In this document: piece after piece, positions 47,361 through 56,567 of the stretch
How positions within the stretch are numbered: position 1 is the stretch's first letter
How the letters are laid out: each line of letters begins with the position of its first letter
Assembly: GCF_001968815.1 (NCBI RefSeq)
Contig: NZ_MIEQ01000024.1
Coordinates: 62,001 to 126,000 of the forward strand
Direction: 5' to 3'
DNA from: Motiliproteus sp. MSK22-1
GTDB taxonomy: Bacteria; Pseudomonadota; Gammaproteobacteria; Pseudomonadales; Balneatricaceae
DNA: 64,000 nucleotides
Program-made: the position numbers and the translations under genes
Notes under the pieces: generated by a model
Databases searched by the model: none
Told to the model about the DNA's origin: nothing
What the model saw: the letters and a program-made list of their open reading frames with translations, nothing else

Positions 47361-48263
47361 TTGCGGCGTTTACCTACCCTGTCTGCGTTACGTGCATTTG
47401 AAGCGGCTGCCCGTCACCTCAGCTTTAAGCAAGCAGCTGATGAGCTTTGTGTGACTCCGGCAGCGGTGAGCCACCAGGTACAAAAGCTGGAGGATGAATT
47501 AAAGACGCCACTGTTTCGCCGTTTTAATCGCCGCGTTGCTCTGACCGATTCCGGGGCAAAATATCTGACCCGGCTGCGACTTGCTTTTGACGATATGGAA
47601 GATGCAACGCGGGACCTGGTTCAGCATGGGGAAGGAGAGATGGTTTCGATGGCGGTACCTCCCATGTTACTGAAAAGCTGGTTAGTTCCGCGTCTCAGTT
47701 CATTCTATCAACAACATCCACAGCTTAAGTTGAGGATTGCGGATACTTTGCGCTACCTGGAGTTTGATAAAGATCAGGTGGATTGTGCGATTCGTTATGG
47801 TTTTGGTGGTTGGGAAGGCTTACACAGTGAATATCTGTTTGCTGAGGACATGTGTCCTGTTTGCAGCCCGGCGCTTCTTGAGGGGGGAAAACAGCTTCAG
47901 GGGCCGGAGGATCTTCAGCATTTTCGTCTGATCTATACAGAGCGGCGGCTGGTGCAGTGGGATAACTATCTTGCCAGCGGTGGCTATGATCATATCCGGA
48001 CTCCCGGACAGCTCTGGTTTCTCAATTCCATTCATACCTTTCAGGCGGTGCTGGAGGGGTTGGGCGTTGCCCTGGTTAATCGTATCTTTGCTGCGGAATA
48101 TCTGCAGCGAGGGGAATTGATCATCCCTTTTGAGCTGGAGTCAAATCTGGGCCATCAGCCGTCTTATTATTTCGTCACCACTGAGCATCATATGCGGAGC
48201 GCTAAAGTTCAGGCCCTGCGAGACTGGATTATCAAAATACCAGAGCGGCGGGAGCTACCCTGA
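47361..48263 (+). CDS. LysR-family regulator of the itaconate cluster
   Basis: 300-residue LysR-type regulator of the GcvA-like branch. The winged helix is at residues 1-60 (LPTLSALRAFEAAARHLSF, then QAADELCVTPAAVSHQVQKL), and a periplasmic-binding-protein-like effector domain follows. It begins with TTG after GGAGAATTCTC. Divergent position next to ict, 75-156 nt away depending on the ict start, makes it the probable itaconate-responsive activator, as in Pseudomonas (PA0877) and Yersinia/Salmonella (RipR-type). The inducer is inferred. Confidence 0.88.
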   Translation: MRRLPTLSALRAFEAAARHLSFKQAADELCVTPAAVSHQVQKLEDELKTPLFRRFNRRVALTDSGAKYLTRLRLAFDDMEDATRDLVQHGEGEMVSMAVPPMLLKSWLVPRLSSFYQQHPQLKLRIADTLRYLEFDKDQVDCAIRYGFGGWEGLHSEYLFAEDMCPVCSPALLEGGKQLQGPEDLQHFRLIYTERRLVQWDNYLASGGYDHIRTPGQLWFLNSIHTFQAVLEGLGVALVNRIFAAEYLQRGELIIPFELESNLGHQPSYYFVTTEHHMRSAKVQALRDWIIKIPERRELP

Positions 48264-48271
48264 ATCCGTGG

Positions 48272-49066
48272 TTATTGATTGGTTTTTCGATAAGCATTGG
48301 GACTAAGTCCAAAACGTCCGGTAAACTGGCGGGCAAACCGATCATAGGATAAATATCCACACATGGCTCCTATATCCGTCAGCGACAGATGTTGTTTCTG
48401 CAGCAGTCCCAATCCGTAACAAAGCCGAAATTCCAGTAATAACTCTCTAAAGCTTGTCTGCTGTTGGCTGAGTTTGCGTCTTAAGGTTGATTCACTCATG
48501 GCCATCCGTTGTGCGACATCTGAAATCTTCCAGTCATGGCTGGGCGACCAACGAAACTGTTGTAAAACCTTATCGATAATAGAATCACTTCTATTGAGAA
48601 ATATTGCAGATAAGTCGATACTTTTTGACAGCATCAACAATAGCCCGTAACTGTAATGAAGCAGAAGCTGTTCATCCAGGTTTTGTTCAGAAGCCGTGAT
48701 CAGTGTATTCCAGATATGACTTACTTCCGGGCTGATATCTGCCAAAGGTCGATTATAGTTATATGGTTGAGATGGCGCTTTTTGAGCTGTAGCGGCAAAC
48801 AGTTGTTCAGTAATATGGGGAGGAAGTTGACCGGAAAAGCTCACTATTCTGGCCAGGTATTGTCCTTGAGCGGGTGTATTCACAAACGTCAATGTTTGTC
48901 GCGGGGGGACAATCAGCAGGTTACTCTTATCGACAGCAATCGTTCTGTTTTCCCAGACCAGCTGTTTCACTCCCTGATCAACATGCATTATACAGGGGGA
49001 ATGAATCGGTACATCACGAAGGGGTTGAGGGCGCTTTGACCTGAAACTGGATATCTCTAGCTGCAT
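48272..49066 (-). CDS. AraC-family transcriptional regulator
   Basis: 264-residue regulator with an N-terminal cupin-like sensing part (about 1-150, LIVPPRQTLTFVNTP is the cupin strand pattern) and a C-terminal pair of helix-turn-helices: KISDVAQRMAMSESTLRRKLSQ and LTDIGAMCGYLSYDRFARQFTGRFGL, ending SPNAYRKT. It converges with the itaconate LysR gene (8-nt gap). Likely targets are the PEBP-like gene or the exporters nearby, but nothing in the sequence settles this. Confidence 0.88.
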   Translation of the reverse strand: MQLEISSFRSKRPQPLRDVPIHSPCIMHVDQGVKQLVWENRTIAVDKSNLLIVPPRQTLTFVNTPAQGQYLARIVSFSGQLPPHITEQLFAATAQKAPSQPYNYNRPLADISPEVSHIWNTLITASEQNLDEQLLLHYSYGLLLMLSKSIDLSAIFLNRSDSIIDKVLQQFRWSPSHDWKISDVAQRMAMSESTLRRKLSQQQTSFRELLLEFRLCYGLGLLQKQHLSLTDIGAMCGYLSYDRFARQFTGRFGLSPNAYRKTNQ

Positions 49067-49164
49067 AAGGGCTTTGTTCTCTCTATTATTTGTTCTTTCT
49101 ATTAACTGCTACCTATATCAATGGCTATCAGGCGGGCAGGCCAATCAGCTGCCCGCCAACCTGC

Positions 49165-49722
49165 TTAACGATGGTATGTCGCAGTTAAGCGCGTCTTTTC
49201 AATTGCGTTGGCATTCAGCATATAGCCGACCAATGCTGAAGAAGCATTGTCAGGAACTGATAATTTATCAACGCCGAGAGCCCAGATTGTAAACTGATAG
49301 CGGTGCATTCCGTCTCCTTCAGGCGGACAGGCACCACCAAACTCCATTGTGCCATAGTCGTTGCTAAAGGATCTGCTGGCAACAGGTAGCTTACCTTCTT
49401 TGGAACCTGCTCCCCTTTTCAGTTGAGTCACATTGGCCGGAATGTCCGTTACCAGCCAATGCCACCATCCGCTACCTGTTGGTGCGTCAGGGTCATAAGC
49501 TGTAATAGCAAAGCTCTTGGTACCTGCTGGTGGGTTAGTCCACTTCAATGCGGGAGACTGGTTGTTTCCCGAGCAGCCAAATCCGGCAAACTCCATCGCC
49601 TTGGGCATTGTGCTGCCTTCTGATATGTCAGAGCTATTCAGCTCGAACGCCTGTAGCGGTGCGGAAATCGCTAATGCAAACGCAGTACTGAGAAACAGTT
49701 GGCCATAACGGGGAAAACTCAT
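49165..49722 (-). CDS. YbhB/YbcL family (PEBP-like) secreted protein
   Basis: 185-residue phosphatidylethanolamine-binding-protein-fold protein. A signal peptide (MSFPRYGQLFLSTAFALAIS) probably ends at LQA near residue 25. Family motifs are GCSGNNQSPALKW, ITAYDPDAPTGSGWWHWLV, and GGACPPEGDGMHRYQFTIWAL (around residues 128-148). Bacterial homologues have unknown roles; the DPDAP and HRY motifs form the anion-binding pocket. It lies alone with about 200 nt before the upstream exporter gene. Confidence 0.9.
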   Translation of the reverse strand: MSFPRYGQLFLSTAFALAISAPLQAFELNSSDISEGSTMPKAMEFAGFGCSGNNQSPALKWTNPPAGTKSFAITAYDPDAPTGSGWWHWLVTDIPANVTQLKRGAGSKEGKLPVASRSFSNDYGTMEFGGACPPEGDGMHRYQFTIWALGVDKLSVPDNASSALVGYMLNANAIEKTRLTATYHR

Positions 49723-49922
49723 ATTCTATTCCTATCCTGAATGATGATTGTGGAGTAGGTTAGCTTACGGGCTTCTTTGGTGAGTAGACGTACGTAAACG
49801 GTCAATATGGCGACTGAACTGATCATTCTGAAACTATTTAACGGGAATGGTGGGGCTTATCTAGGTTGGTTCTATTTTGCTTCTACTGGCTGCAAACTCT
49901 CGCTGATTAGTCGGCCTTATGG

Positions 49923-50825
49923 CTAATTGGGAGTGTTTTCCAGTTTTAACTTTCGATTTTCACCTTGAATATTGAGTAGAATTCCGACCAGAATTGTCAC
50001 TGCTCCAACCACTAGCCAGCTATCAATAGTCTCGCCATAGAAGACAAATCCGACCAAAGCAATCAGAGGTAAACGCAAAAAGTCCATCGGCACGACTACT
50101 GTCGCATCGGCCAGTTTCAGTGCTTTGGTAACACAATAGTGGGCACTCATTGCGGTGATGCCCAGTATTACCAGCCAAAACCAGCCATAAGTCGAAGGCC
50201 ATAGCCAGTTTTCCAACGAGGGAATAAACCCCATTGGCAGCTGCACCAGTGTCATGTAGAAAAGGATGCATAGCGGTGTGCTTTGGTGGGTTAGCTTTTT
50301 GGTGAGGATATGAGTCATGGCAAAGCCAAGAGCACCACCCAGAACAGCGAGCGCAGGAATACTGATTAAACCGGCTCCGGGTCGCAGGATTATCATGATT
50401 CCTGTGATACCCAGTACGATAACTGCAACCCGCGGTGGGGTCAGTTTTTCACCCAGAAAGACTGTGGCAGCGATAGCGGTCCAAATGGGGACAGTGAATT
50501 CAATAGCAAAAACTTCTGCCAGAGAGATATAGGCTATCCCGTAGAACCAGCCGAATTGTCCACCAAAATGAGCAACGTTGCGAATAAAATGAAGACCAAA
50601 ATTCTGTGTTTTAATCTGATCCCATCCACTGCGATGTAGCAGTATCATAATCAACAAAAGGCCGACAACACTGCGGAAAAACAGTATTTGAAACGTATTC
50701 AGTTCCCCTGCGGTTTCTCTGCCACCTAAAGCCATGGCCATAAAGGACAATAAGGCACCGGCCATCCACATTGTTACCCAAAACATATTGTGTTGAGGCT
50801 TTTTACTCTCTCTGTTGGGTAGCAT
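49923..50825 (-). CDS. DMT-superfamily (EamA) transporter
   Basis: 300-residue membrane protein with ten predicted helices in two EamA repeats: the first contains FFRSVVGLLLIMILL and SLAEVFAIEFTVPIWTA, the second TKALKLADATVVVPMDFLRLPL. Such proteins export metabolites, amino acids or drugs; the substrate is not readable. It follows the MFS gene by 3 nt and ends in a basic tail, so the two form a small operon of two putative exporters. Confidence 0.9.
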   Translation of the reverse strand: MLPNRESKKPQHNMFWVTMWMAGALLSFMAMALGGRETAGELNTFQILFFRSVVGLLLIMILLHRSGWDQIKTQNFGLHFIRNVAHFGGQFGWFYGIAYISLAEVFAIEFTVPIWTAIAATVFLGEKLTPPRVAVIVLGITGIMIILRPGAGLISIPALAVLGGALGFAMTHILTKKLTHQSTPLCILFYMTLVQLPMGFIPSLENWLWPSTYGWFWLVILGITAMSAHYCVTKALKLADATVVVPMDFLRLPLIALVGFVFYGETIDSWLVVGAVTILVGILLNIQGENRKLKLENTPN

Positions 50826-50828
50826 TTG

Positions 50829-52049
50829 TTAACCAGTAGCCTCTGCAGTAATTTTTGCTTTGCTCCAGGTTACTTCATGGCCAGGTTCGGGTTTATGGGG
50901 AATCATTCTGGCTAAAATTAAAGATATGCCACCCATTGCGGCTCCGGTCAGGAATACTGCGGCCGGGGATATGATCCATAATAAACCATAGGCTGCGGGC
51001 AACACGACCGCCGCAACGTGGTTGATAGAGAATGCGACTCCGGCGGTTGATGCCATGTCTTTCGGGTCAGCAATTTTCTGGAAGTAGGTTTTCTGGGCAA
51101 TTGCCATCGAAAATAACAGGTGATCCAGAACGTAAAGGCCTACGGCAATCCAGGGATTGGAAACAAAGGCATAGGCCGAAAAAACTGCAATCAATCCGAT
51201 ATATTCCACTGTCAGCGCTTTACGCTCGCCCCAGTAACCGATCAGTTTTCCGATCTTCGGTGCGAAATACATGTTTAACGCGCCATTGACCAGGAACATG
51301 ATCGAAATTTCAGCGGCTGAAAATCCAAATTTTTCAACCATAAGAAAGCCTGCGAACACGACGAATATCTGTCGGCGAGCACCTCCCATGAAAGTGAGCG
51401 CGTAGTACAACCAATACCGCTTTCGCAGAATTAGTTTTTTATGCTGCTCTACTTTTTCCGGTAAACGAGGGAACATCAACCAGCAGAAAATGGTGATTGC
51501 GATGGTAATGCCACCACCCAGCAAGTAGACCATTTCCATTTCTATCTTGAACAGATCCAAGGCTAGCCAGACCAGACCGAATGCAACCAATCCGGCAAAG
51601 GATCTGACGGCGACCAGCTGTCCCATTTTGTGAGCCGCTTCTTTTTTCTCAAACCACTGAAGTGATAGGGACTGATTGATGGTTTCGTAGTAGTGGAAGC
51701 CGACAGACATTAGTACAGTCGTACAATAAAGCCCGATTTCTGATGGGAAATAACCTGTCAGGGCAGTACCTATGCCCAACAATAGCAGCGACACCAGAGC
51801 CAGAGTTTGCTCGCGCATAAAAACCAGCAACAGGACTGCACCGAAGGCTAGAAAACCTGGTATTTCGCGTAAAGACTGAAGAATTCCAATTTCGACTCCC
51901 CCGAAAGCGGCACGCTCAATGGCAAAATTATTGAGCAGTGCCTGCCAGACCCCAAAGGAAATTGGCATAGCAGCAGCCATTAAAAAAAGTAACATTTCTG
52001 GGCGGCGAAAAACTTTCACAACAACACTCCTAAACGCAATCCTGTGCAA
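50829..52049 (-). CDS. MFS transporter
   Basis: 406-residue membrane protein with about 12 helices. Membrane helices include FLMAAAMPISFGVWQALLNNF, then a first cytoplasmic loop LQSLREIPGFLAFGAVL, and the central loop PRLPEKVEQHKKLILRKR between the two halves. No family with a known substrate is recognised. It is the first gene of a two-gene operon with the DMT exporter, divergent from an AraC regulator with a 67-nt gap, which suggests that the regulator controls export of a small molecule. Confidence 0.88.
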   Translation of the reverse strand: MHRIAFRSVVVKVFRRPEMLLFLMAAAMPISFGVWQALLNNFAIERAAFGGVEIGILQSLREIPGFLAFGAVLLLVFMREQTLALVSLLLLGIGTALTGYFPSEIGLYCTTVLMSVGFHYYETINQSLSLQWFEKKEAAHKMGQLVAVRSFAGLVAFGLVWLALDLFKIEMEMVYLLGGGITIAITIFCWLMFPRLPEKVEQHKKLILRKRYWLYYALTFMGGARRQIFVVFAGFLMVEKFGFSAAEISIMFLVNGALNMYFAPKIGKLIGYWGERKALTVEYIGLIAVFSAYAFVSNPWIAVGLYVLDHLLFSMAIAQKTYFQKIADPKDMASTAGVAFSINHVAAVVLPAAYGLLWIISPAAVFLTGAAMGGISLILARMIPHKPEPGHEVTWSKAKITAEATG

Positions 52050-52116
52050 TGATCTCGAATATCATTCTATGAACAGCTACTTTAAAAGAGTTGAAAAGTG
52101 GCGTATATAAGAAAAC

Positions 52117-52956
52117 ATGACAAAATATATCGAGAAACAGACAGAGTTGCCTGAAGTGCCAAAACACTGGGCCACTCTCAATGGTAAACCGGTCAATCGG
52201 GTAGAAGAAGTTCCGCGACTGGTGGTTGTTCGCAAAGCTGATCATGAGGCTGGTTTTTATGCACCATTCCACAGTCATGGTTGGGGGCAGATGCTTTTTG
52301 TGGCCAAAGGGTTGATGCAAGTATCAGCAGTGGGGGCCGGATACTGGATTGTCCCCCCTCAACGGGCGGTCTGGTTACCACCATTTATTGAACATGATGC
52401 CAAGACGATTCATGCAGTTCAGATGAGAAACGTTTATTTTTCACCGGAAGCCGCTCATGGGTTACCCAATCACTGTCAGGTTATTACCGTAACGTCTCTG
52501 TTAAGAGAGTTGATGTTGGCCATGGTTGAGTTTGATACCCTTTACGATGAGGAGGGGCCAGAGGGGCGACTCGTCAATGTCTTTTTGGACCAACTGAAAA
52601 CCATTCCTGAAACACCGCTAAACTTACCTTATCCCGAAAGTAAGCCGCTCCAACATATCGCAGAAACGCTGCGCTCTAACCCTGCTGATCAGCGCTCGAT
52701 GGATCACTGGTCTATGGAATTGGGGACTAGTTCGCGGACGCTGGCTCGTCATTTTCGACAGGAAACCGGTATGACCTTTGGGCAATGGCGTCAACAAGCC
52801 CGATTACTTGCGGCTATTACCCGAATCGCCCAGGGGGATTCGGTATCCAATATTTCTCAGGATTTAGGATACGAAAGCCAGAGTGCATTTATTACCATGT
52901 TTCGTAAAGCGCTGGGAAAAACCCCTGGACGCTATTTTGATGTTGAAAGTACATAA
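52117..52956 (+). CDS. AraC-family regulator with N-terminal cupin
   Basis: 279-residue regulator. The sensing domain has the cupin metal-type pattern HSHGWGQMLFVAKG and PPQRAVWLPPFIEHD (residues about 50-90). The DNA-binding domain has two helix-turn-helices (DHWSMELGTSSRTLARHFRQ and VSNISQDLGYESQSAFITMF) and ends KTPGRYF. This is the NimR-like layout often found next to exporter genes. The divergent MFS/DMT operon 67 nt away is the probable target. Confidence 0.9.
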   Translation: MTKYIEKQTELPEVPKHWATLNGKPVNRVEEVPRLVVVRKADHEAGFYAPFHSHGWGQMLFVAKGLMQVSAVGAGYWIVPPQRAVWLPPFIEHDAKTIHAVQMRNVYFSPEAAHGLPNHCQVITVTSLLRELMLAMVEFDTLYDEEGPEGRLVNVFLDQLKTIPETPLNLPYPESKPLQHIAETLRSNPADQRSMDHWSMELGTSSRTLARHFRQETGMTFGQWRQQARLLAAITRIAQGDSVSNISQDLGYESQSAFITMFRKALGKTPGRYFDVEST

Positions 52957-53025
52957 ATGGGACGATGTTGAGCATCCAGGAAAGGATGATGTTGAAGATA
53001 CATAAGTGAGCGGGATTGAAAATGC

Positions 53026-53844
53026 TCAAGAAACTTGTGTCGATTCGAGCTCGCTTAAATGGGCCAGGAACAGCGTAAAGATTTCTGAGTGAGTTGAGGT
53101 GTTAAGTCGGGTATGAATATTCTTGCGATGAACTTTGACCGTCCCAACACTGATATTGAGCATATCGGCTATAGCTTTTGATGAATGTCCTCTGAGAATC
53201 AGCCCCGTTATTTCTCGTTCCCGTTGTGTCAACACGCCACTGGCGAAGCTATTAAGCGCTTGTTTCATCGGGCCATCAGATTTCTCGTATTGAATATATT
53301 CCGATGCCTGAGACAGCCAGAACTGCCTGATCAGAGCGTTGATTACCGGAAAAATATCATTGAGGGAATTGAGTTCTGCCCGGGTGATTGCCCCAAGGCT
53401 GTCCTTGCGGCCTAAAGTGACTGCACAAGTAACGTTATTATCCAGGTAGACGATTAAATCAATCTCATCTACAAGGCCAAAATCCTGATAGCAGCTTTGA
53501 TAGTACTCGGTACTTTCAAAGGAATCGGGCATGATCTCTGCCAAACGGGTCACTCCTGATGAAATGCCGTTTTGGATGGCATTAAATAAAGGGTCCAATA
53601 CGTAGGAATGATTGACATATATTTGCAGCGTTTTGCTCTGTTCTGCTGGCGCTGCAGGACTCAGAATGATCGGCTTGAATGACTTTTTGTAGGTAACCAT
53701 CAGGAAGGTGTCAAAAGCGCAGAGGGTTGCCAGAAAGTCTTCAAGTGCCAGTGGGAAACTGCGCAGTCGCTGATGATTGATCAGAGTGGCCAGATTCTTC
53801 TGCCAACTTTCATTGATGCTGATCTGGCTAACTTTCTCTTTCAT
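53026..53844 (-). CDS. LuxR-family transcriptional regulator
   Basis: 272-residue regulator. Residues 1-190 form an unrecognised sensing domain; there is no autoinducer-domain Trp/Tyr pattern and no receiver Asp. The C-terminus is a standard LuxR helix-turn-helix: LTQREREITGLILRGHSSKAIADML in type, then NISVGTVKVHRKNIHTRL. It lies next to the putrescine aminotransferase gene and on the same strand, with a terminator between, so it is made separately. A dyad upstream of spuC (55494-55513) fits the size of a LuxR-type site, so polyamine genes are the likely target. Confidence 0.88.
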   Translation of the reverse strand: MKEKVSQISINESWQKNLATLINHQRLRSFPLALEDFLATLCAFDTFLMVTYKKSFKPIILSPAAPAEQSKTLQIYVNHSYVLDPLFNAIQNGISSGVTRLAEIMPDSFESTEYYQSCYQDFGLVDEIDLIVYLDNNVTCAVTLGRKDSLGAITRAELNSLNDIFPVINALIRQFWLSQASEYIQYEKSDGPMKQALNSFASGVLTQREREITGLILRGHSSKAIADMLNISVGTVKVHRKNIHTRLNTSTHSEIFTLFLAHLSELESTQVS

Positions 53845-53914
53845 CTATTTCTCCGTAGCCTGGTGTCATCTGTATTTGCCTGGGATTTATGCCGCTTATA
53901 CGGACGAGACTAAT

Positions 53915-53939
53915 AAAAAAGCCCGGCATACGCCAGGCT
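53915..53939 (-). terminator. Intrinsic terminator of spuC
   Basis: On the minus strand AGCCTGGC and GCCGGGCT form an 8-bp stem (one G-U) with a 4-nt loop, followed by six T. It is about 90 nt beyond the spuC stop and ahead of the LuxR gene. Confidence 0.85.
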
Positions 53940-54027
53940 AAGAAGAAAAGGTCACCAAAACCGATGTTAGGAATCTCTATTTGCAGAAGGGAAATGCTCG
54001 TTCCTGATCCTGGAGACTCCTGATCGT

Positions 54028-55413
54028 TTAACTGACTGATTCAAGTGTCAGATTCAGGCATTTAAGCGCTTTCTCTATCAGCTCGTCGACTTCTTCCCGG
54101 GTGATGATTAGCGGGGGAGAAAGCACCATACGACTGCCACAGGCGCGCATGATTAATCCGTTTTCGAAACAGAAATTCCGGCAAATCAAACCAATGTCCA
54201 GTTCATCTTCGAAAAATGTTTTACTGGCTTTGTCCTTAACCAGAGCCATTCCGGCAACCAGGCCCTCGCCTTCGATGTGACCAACCAGTGGGTGATTGCC
54301 CAGAACTTGTCTTAACCGGGATTGGAAATAGGGGCCAATATCTTCAGCGACATATTCAATCACCTTTTCCTCTTTGAGAATACGTATGTTCTCAATTGCG
54401 ACCGCTGCTGCAACCGGGTGGCCTGAGTAGGTGAATCCATGATTAAAATCACTGCCACTTTCCATTAAGGTGTTGGCGATTTGATCACCGACCGCGACTG
54501 CCGATATTGGCAAATATCCTGAGGATAAGCCTTTGGCCATCGTCATAATGTCTGGCTGAAAGCCAAATGTCTGGCAACCGAACCAGTTCCCAGTACGTCC
54601 AAAACCACAGATAACTTCATCGGCTGCCAGCAAAATATCGTACTTTCTGCAGATTCTCTGGATTTCCGTCCAGTAGGATTTTGGTGGAACAATGACCCCA
54701 CCCGCTCCCTGGATGGGTTCGCCGACAAAGGCTGCAACATTATCTGGACCCACTTCGAGGATTTTGTCTTCAAGTGCTTTGGCACAGCTAAGACCAAATT
54801 CTTCTTCGTTCTGATCTTCACCTTCTCCATACCAGTAGGGTTGACGGATGCGGTGGATATCAGGGACAAGAGGGCCTCCCTGTTTGTGCATACCTGTCAT
54901 GCCGCCTAAGCTGGTGCCCCCTATTGTGCTGCCATGGTAGGCATTTTCACGGCTGATCAGTATTTTCTTGTAGGGTTTGTCCTTTAGTTGCCAATAATGA
55001 CGAACCATTCGAATCAGAGTGTCAATGGCTTCAGAGCCGGAGCTTGCAAAAAATATATGGTTCAAATCCCCGGGCGTTATGCTGGCGATTTCTTTGGCCA
55101 GGCTGGCTGCTGGGTTATGGGTTGTTTGGAAAAAGGTATTGTAGTAAGCCAACTCGTTCAGTTGCTTAGTAGCGGCATCAATAAGTTCTTGACGACCATA
55201 GCCCAGATTCACGCACCACAGACCTGCCATTCCATCAATCAGCTTATGACCTTCGCTGTCCCAGAGGTACACTCCTTCTGCCCCTGTTATAACTCGGGCT
55301 CCCGCTGAATTAAGCGCTCCGGAATCAGTAAAAGGATGTAAGTGATGTCTGGCATCGGTTGCCTGAATATCTTTGGTGATTGAATCACTGTTATTGTTGA
55401 TTGCCTGCAGCAT
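54028..55413 (-). CDS. spuC: Putrescine-pyruvate aminotransferase (SpuC-like, class III)
   Basis: 461-residue PLP enzyme that transfers the amino group of putrescine to pyruvate, giving 4-aminobutanal and alanine. It begins with the SpuC-like ATDARHHLHPFTD segment. The class III features are WDSEGHKLIDGMAGLWCVN, FFASSGSEAIDT (phosphate cup), the DEVICGFGRTG strand with PLP-contacting Asp, and the PLP lysine in MTMAKGLSSGYLPISA near residue 290. Omega-amino acid aminotransferases are an alternative, but agmatinase nearby produces putrescine. It is divergent from a class I amidotransferase. Confidence 0.88.
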   Translation of the reverse strand: MLQAINNNSDSITKDIQATDARHHLHPFTDSGALNSAGARVITGAEGVYLWDSEGHKLIDGMAGLWCVNLGYGRQELIDAATKQLNELAYYNTFFQTTHNPAASLAKEIASITPGDLNHIFFASSGSEAIDTLIRMVRHYWQLKDKPYKKILISRENAYHGSTIGGTSLGGMTGMHKQGGPLVPDIHRIRQPYWYGEGEDQNEEEFGLSCAKALEDKILEVGPDNVAAFVGEPIQGAGGVIVPPKSYWTEIQRICRKYDILLAADEVICGFGRTGNWFGCQTFGFQPDIMTMAKGLSSGYLPISAVAVGDQIANTLMESGSDFNHGFTYSGHPVAAAVAIENIRILKEEKVIEYVAEDIGPYFQSRLRQVLGNHPLVGHIEGEGLVAGMALVKDKASKTFFEDELDIGLICRNFCFENGLIMRACGSRMVLSPPLIITREEVDELIEKALKCLNLTLESVS

Positions 55414-55493
55414 TAGCTTTCTCCCATCAACCTGTTCAAACTATTTATCTGTTGCTGATGATGACAACGATACGCAGTAGGCTTCTGCTACGG

Positions 55494-55513
55494 ATATACC
55501 CCATAGGGTATAT
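55494..55513. promoter_or_regulatory. Candidate operator between spuC and amidotransferase gene
   Basis: Perfect dyad ATATACCC-CATA-GGGTATAT (20 bp) 81 nt upstream of spuC and 142 nt upstream of the amidotransferase gene. Its length and symmetry suit a LuxR-type dimer. Binding is inferred. Confidence 0.5.
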
Positions 55514-55654
55514 TTTCTCTTTCCTGAGAATTCAAATACCTACTGGGTGATAGTTACAGGAAAATACAGAACCGTTAAGCTGGAATAAAATACAACAGTC
55601 AGTGCAGCAATAAAGAGGCACCAGACAAATAATTATTCACCAGGAACGACGAGT

Positions 55655-56386
55655 ATGAAAATTGGTATATTAGCGACAGGCATTACTCCAGACTCGCTGC
55701 TGGACCAGCACGGTTCCTATGCCGACATGGTTGCACAGCTGATTACAGATAGTGGATTTTCATTTGAATTTGAAACCTACGATGTGAGAGATGATGTTTT
55801 TCCCGTATCAGTAACGGTTTGTGACGGCTGGATAATTACCGGCTCCAAGTTTAATGTTTATCAAAACCTCCCCTGGATGAAGCGGCTTAAATGTCTGGTG
55901 CTGGATGCGTACGAAGCGGGCAGGCCGGTTGTCGGGATCTGTTTTGGCCATCAGATCATTGCAGAAGCTTTTGGTGGCAGGGTTGAGAAGTGCGCTGATG
56001 GCTGGGGAATAGGGCTTCAGAGTTACCAGCTGATGGGTAATAGTCATTATCCGGATCCAGAGGCAGATCAGTTCACCATCAACGCTATTCATCTGGATCA
56101 GGTTGTTGAAGTCCCGGAAAATGCTGAAGTTATTGCCACTTCTGAATTCTGTAAATACGCAGCTTTAGCGTATGGTGATCGTATTTTGACGATGCAGTCT
56201 CATCCTGAATTCAGTCTTGACTATGAGAAAGCGTTGCTTGAGACAAATAAAGGTATCAGCCTACCGGTTGAGTTTGCTGAGAAAGGACTGGCTTCTGTTC
56301 GGGAGCCAGGAGTGGAAACTGATTCCTTAACCGTAGCTCGGTGGATGGCGGAGTTTTTAGTGAGGGGTTGCCAGGTGGCTGCATAA
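55655..56386 (+). CDS. Class I glutamine amidotransferase-like hydrolase
   Basis: 243-residue protein of the GMP synthase-like amidotransferase group. The nucleophile is Cys96 in VVGICFGHQIIAEAFGG, and His/Glu are in MQSHPEFSLDYEKAL near residue 182. It starts MKIGILATGITPD. In Pseudomonas the spuA/puuD-type hydrolase of polyamine breakdown is also a class I amidotransferase, but that branch is different in sequence, so the name PuuD is not used here. Divergence from spuC suggests a related role, for example removal of a gamma-glutamyl group; this is inferred. Confidence 0.85.
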   Translation: MKIGILATGITPDSLLDQHGSYADMVAQLITDSGFSFEFETYDVRDDVFPVSVTVCDGWIITGSKFNVYQNLPWMKRLKCLVLDAYEAGRPVVGICFGHQIIAEAFGGRVEKCADGWGIGLQSYQLMGNSHYPDPEADQFTINAIHLDQVVEVPENAEVIATSEFCKYAALAYGDRILTMQSHPEFSLDYEKALLETNKGISLPVEFAEKGLASVREPGVETDSLTVARWMAEFLVRGCQVAA

Positions 56387-56506
56387 GTTGCCGTTACTGA
56401 TCTCAATTCCCTACAGACACTATTTAATCAATGTTATTTGAGGATATTTGTTGGTGGCTGTTAATCATTGAACGGTAAAAGACAGGGACATCGTTGAATT
56501 ATAAAA

Positions 56507-56533
56507 GAGAAGGTCAGCTTGATGCCGGCCTTC
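56507..56533 (-). terminator. Terminator-like hairpin for speB
   Basis: Minus-strand stem GAAGGCCGGC / GCTGACCTTC (one C-A mismatch, one G-U) with a 5-nt loop, followed by TCTTTTAT. It lies about 35 nt beyond the agmatinase stop. Confidence 0.6.
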
Positions 56534-56567
56534 TTCGTTAATGGCAGAAGGAGCCAATCACGGGGCT

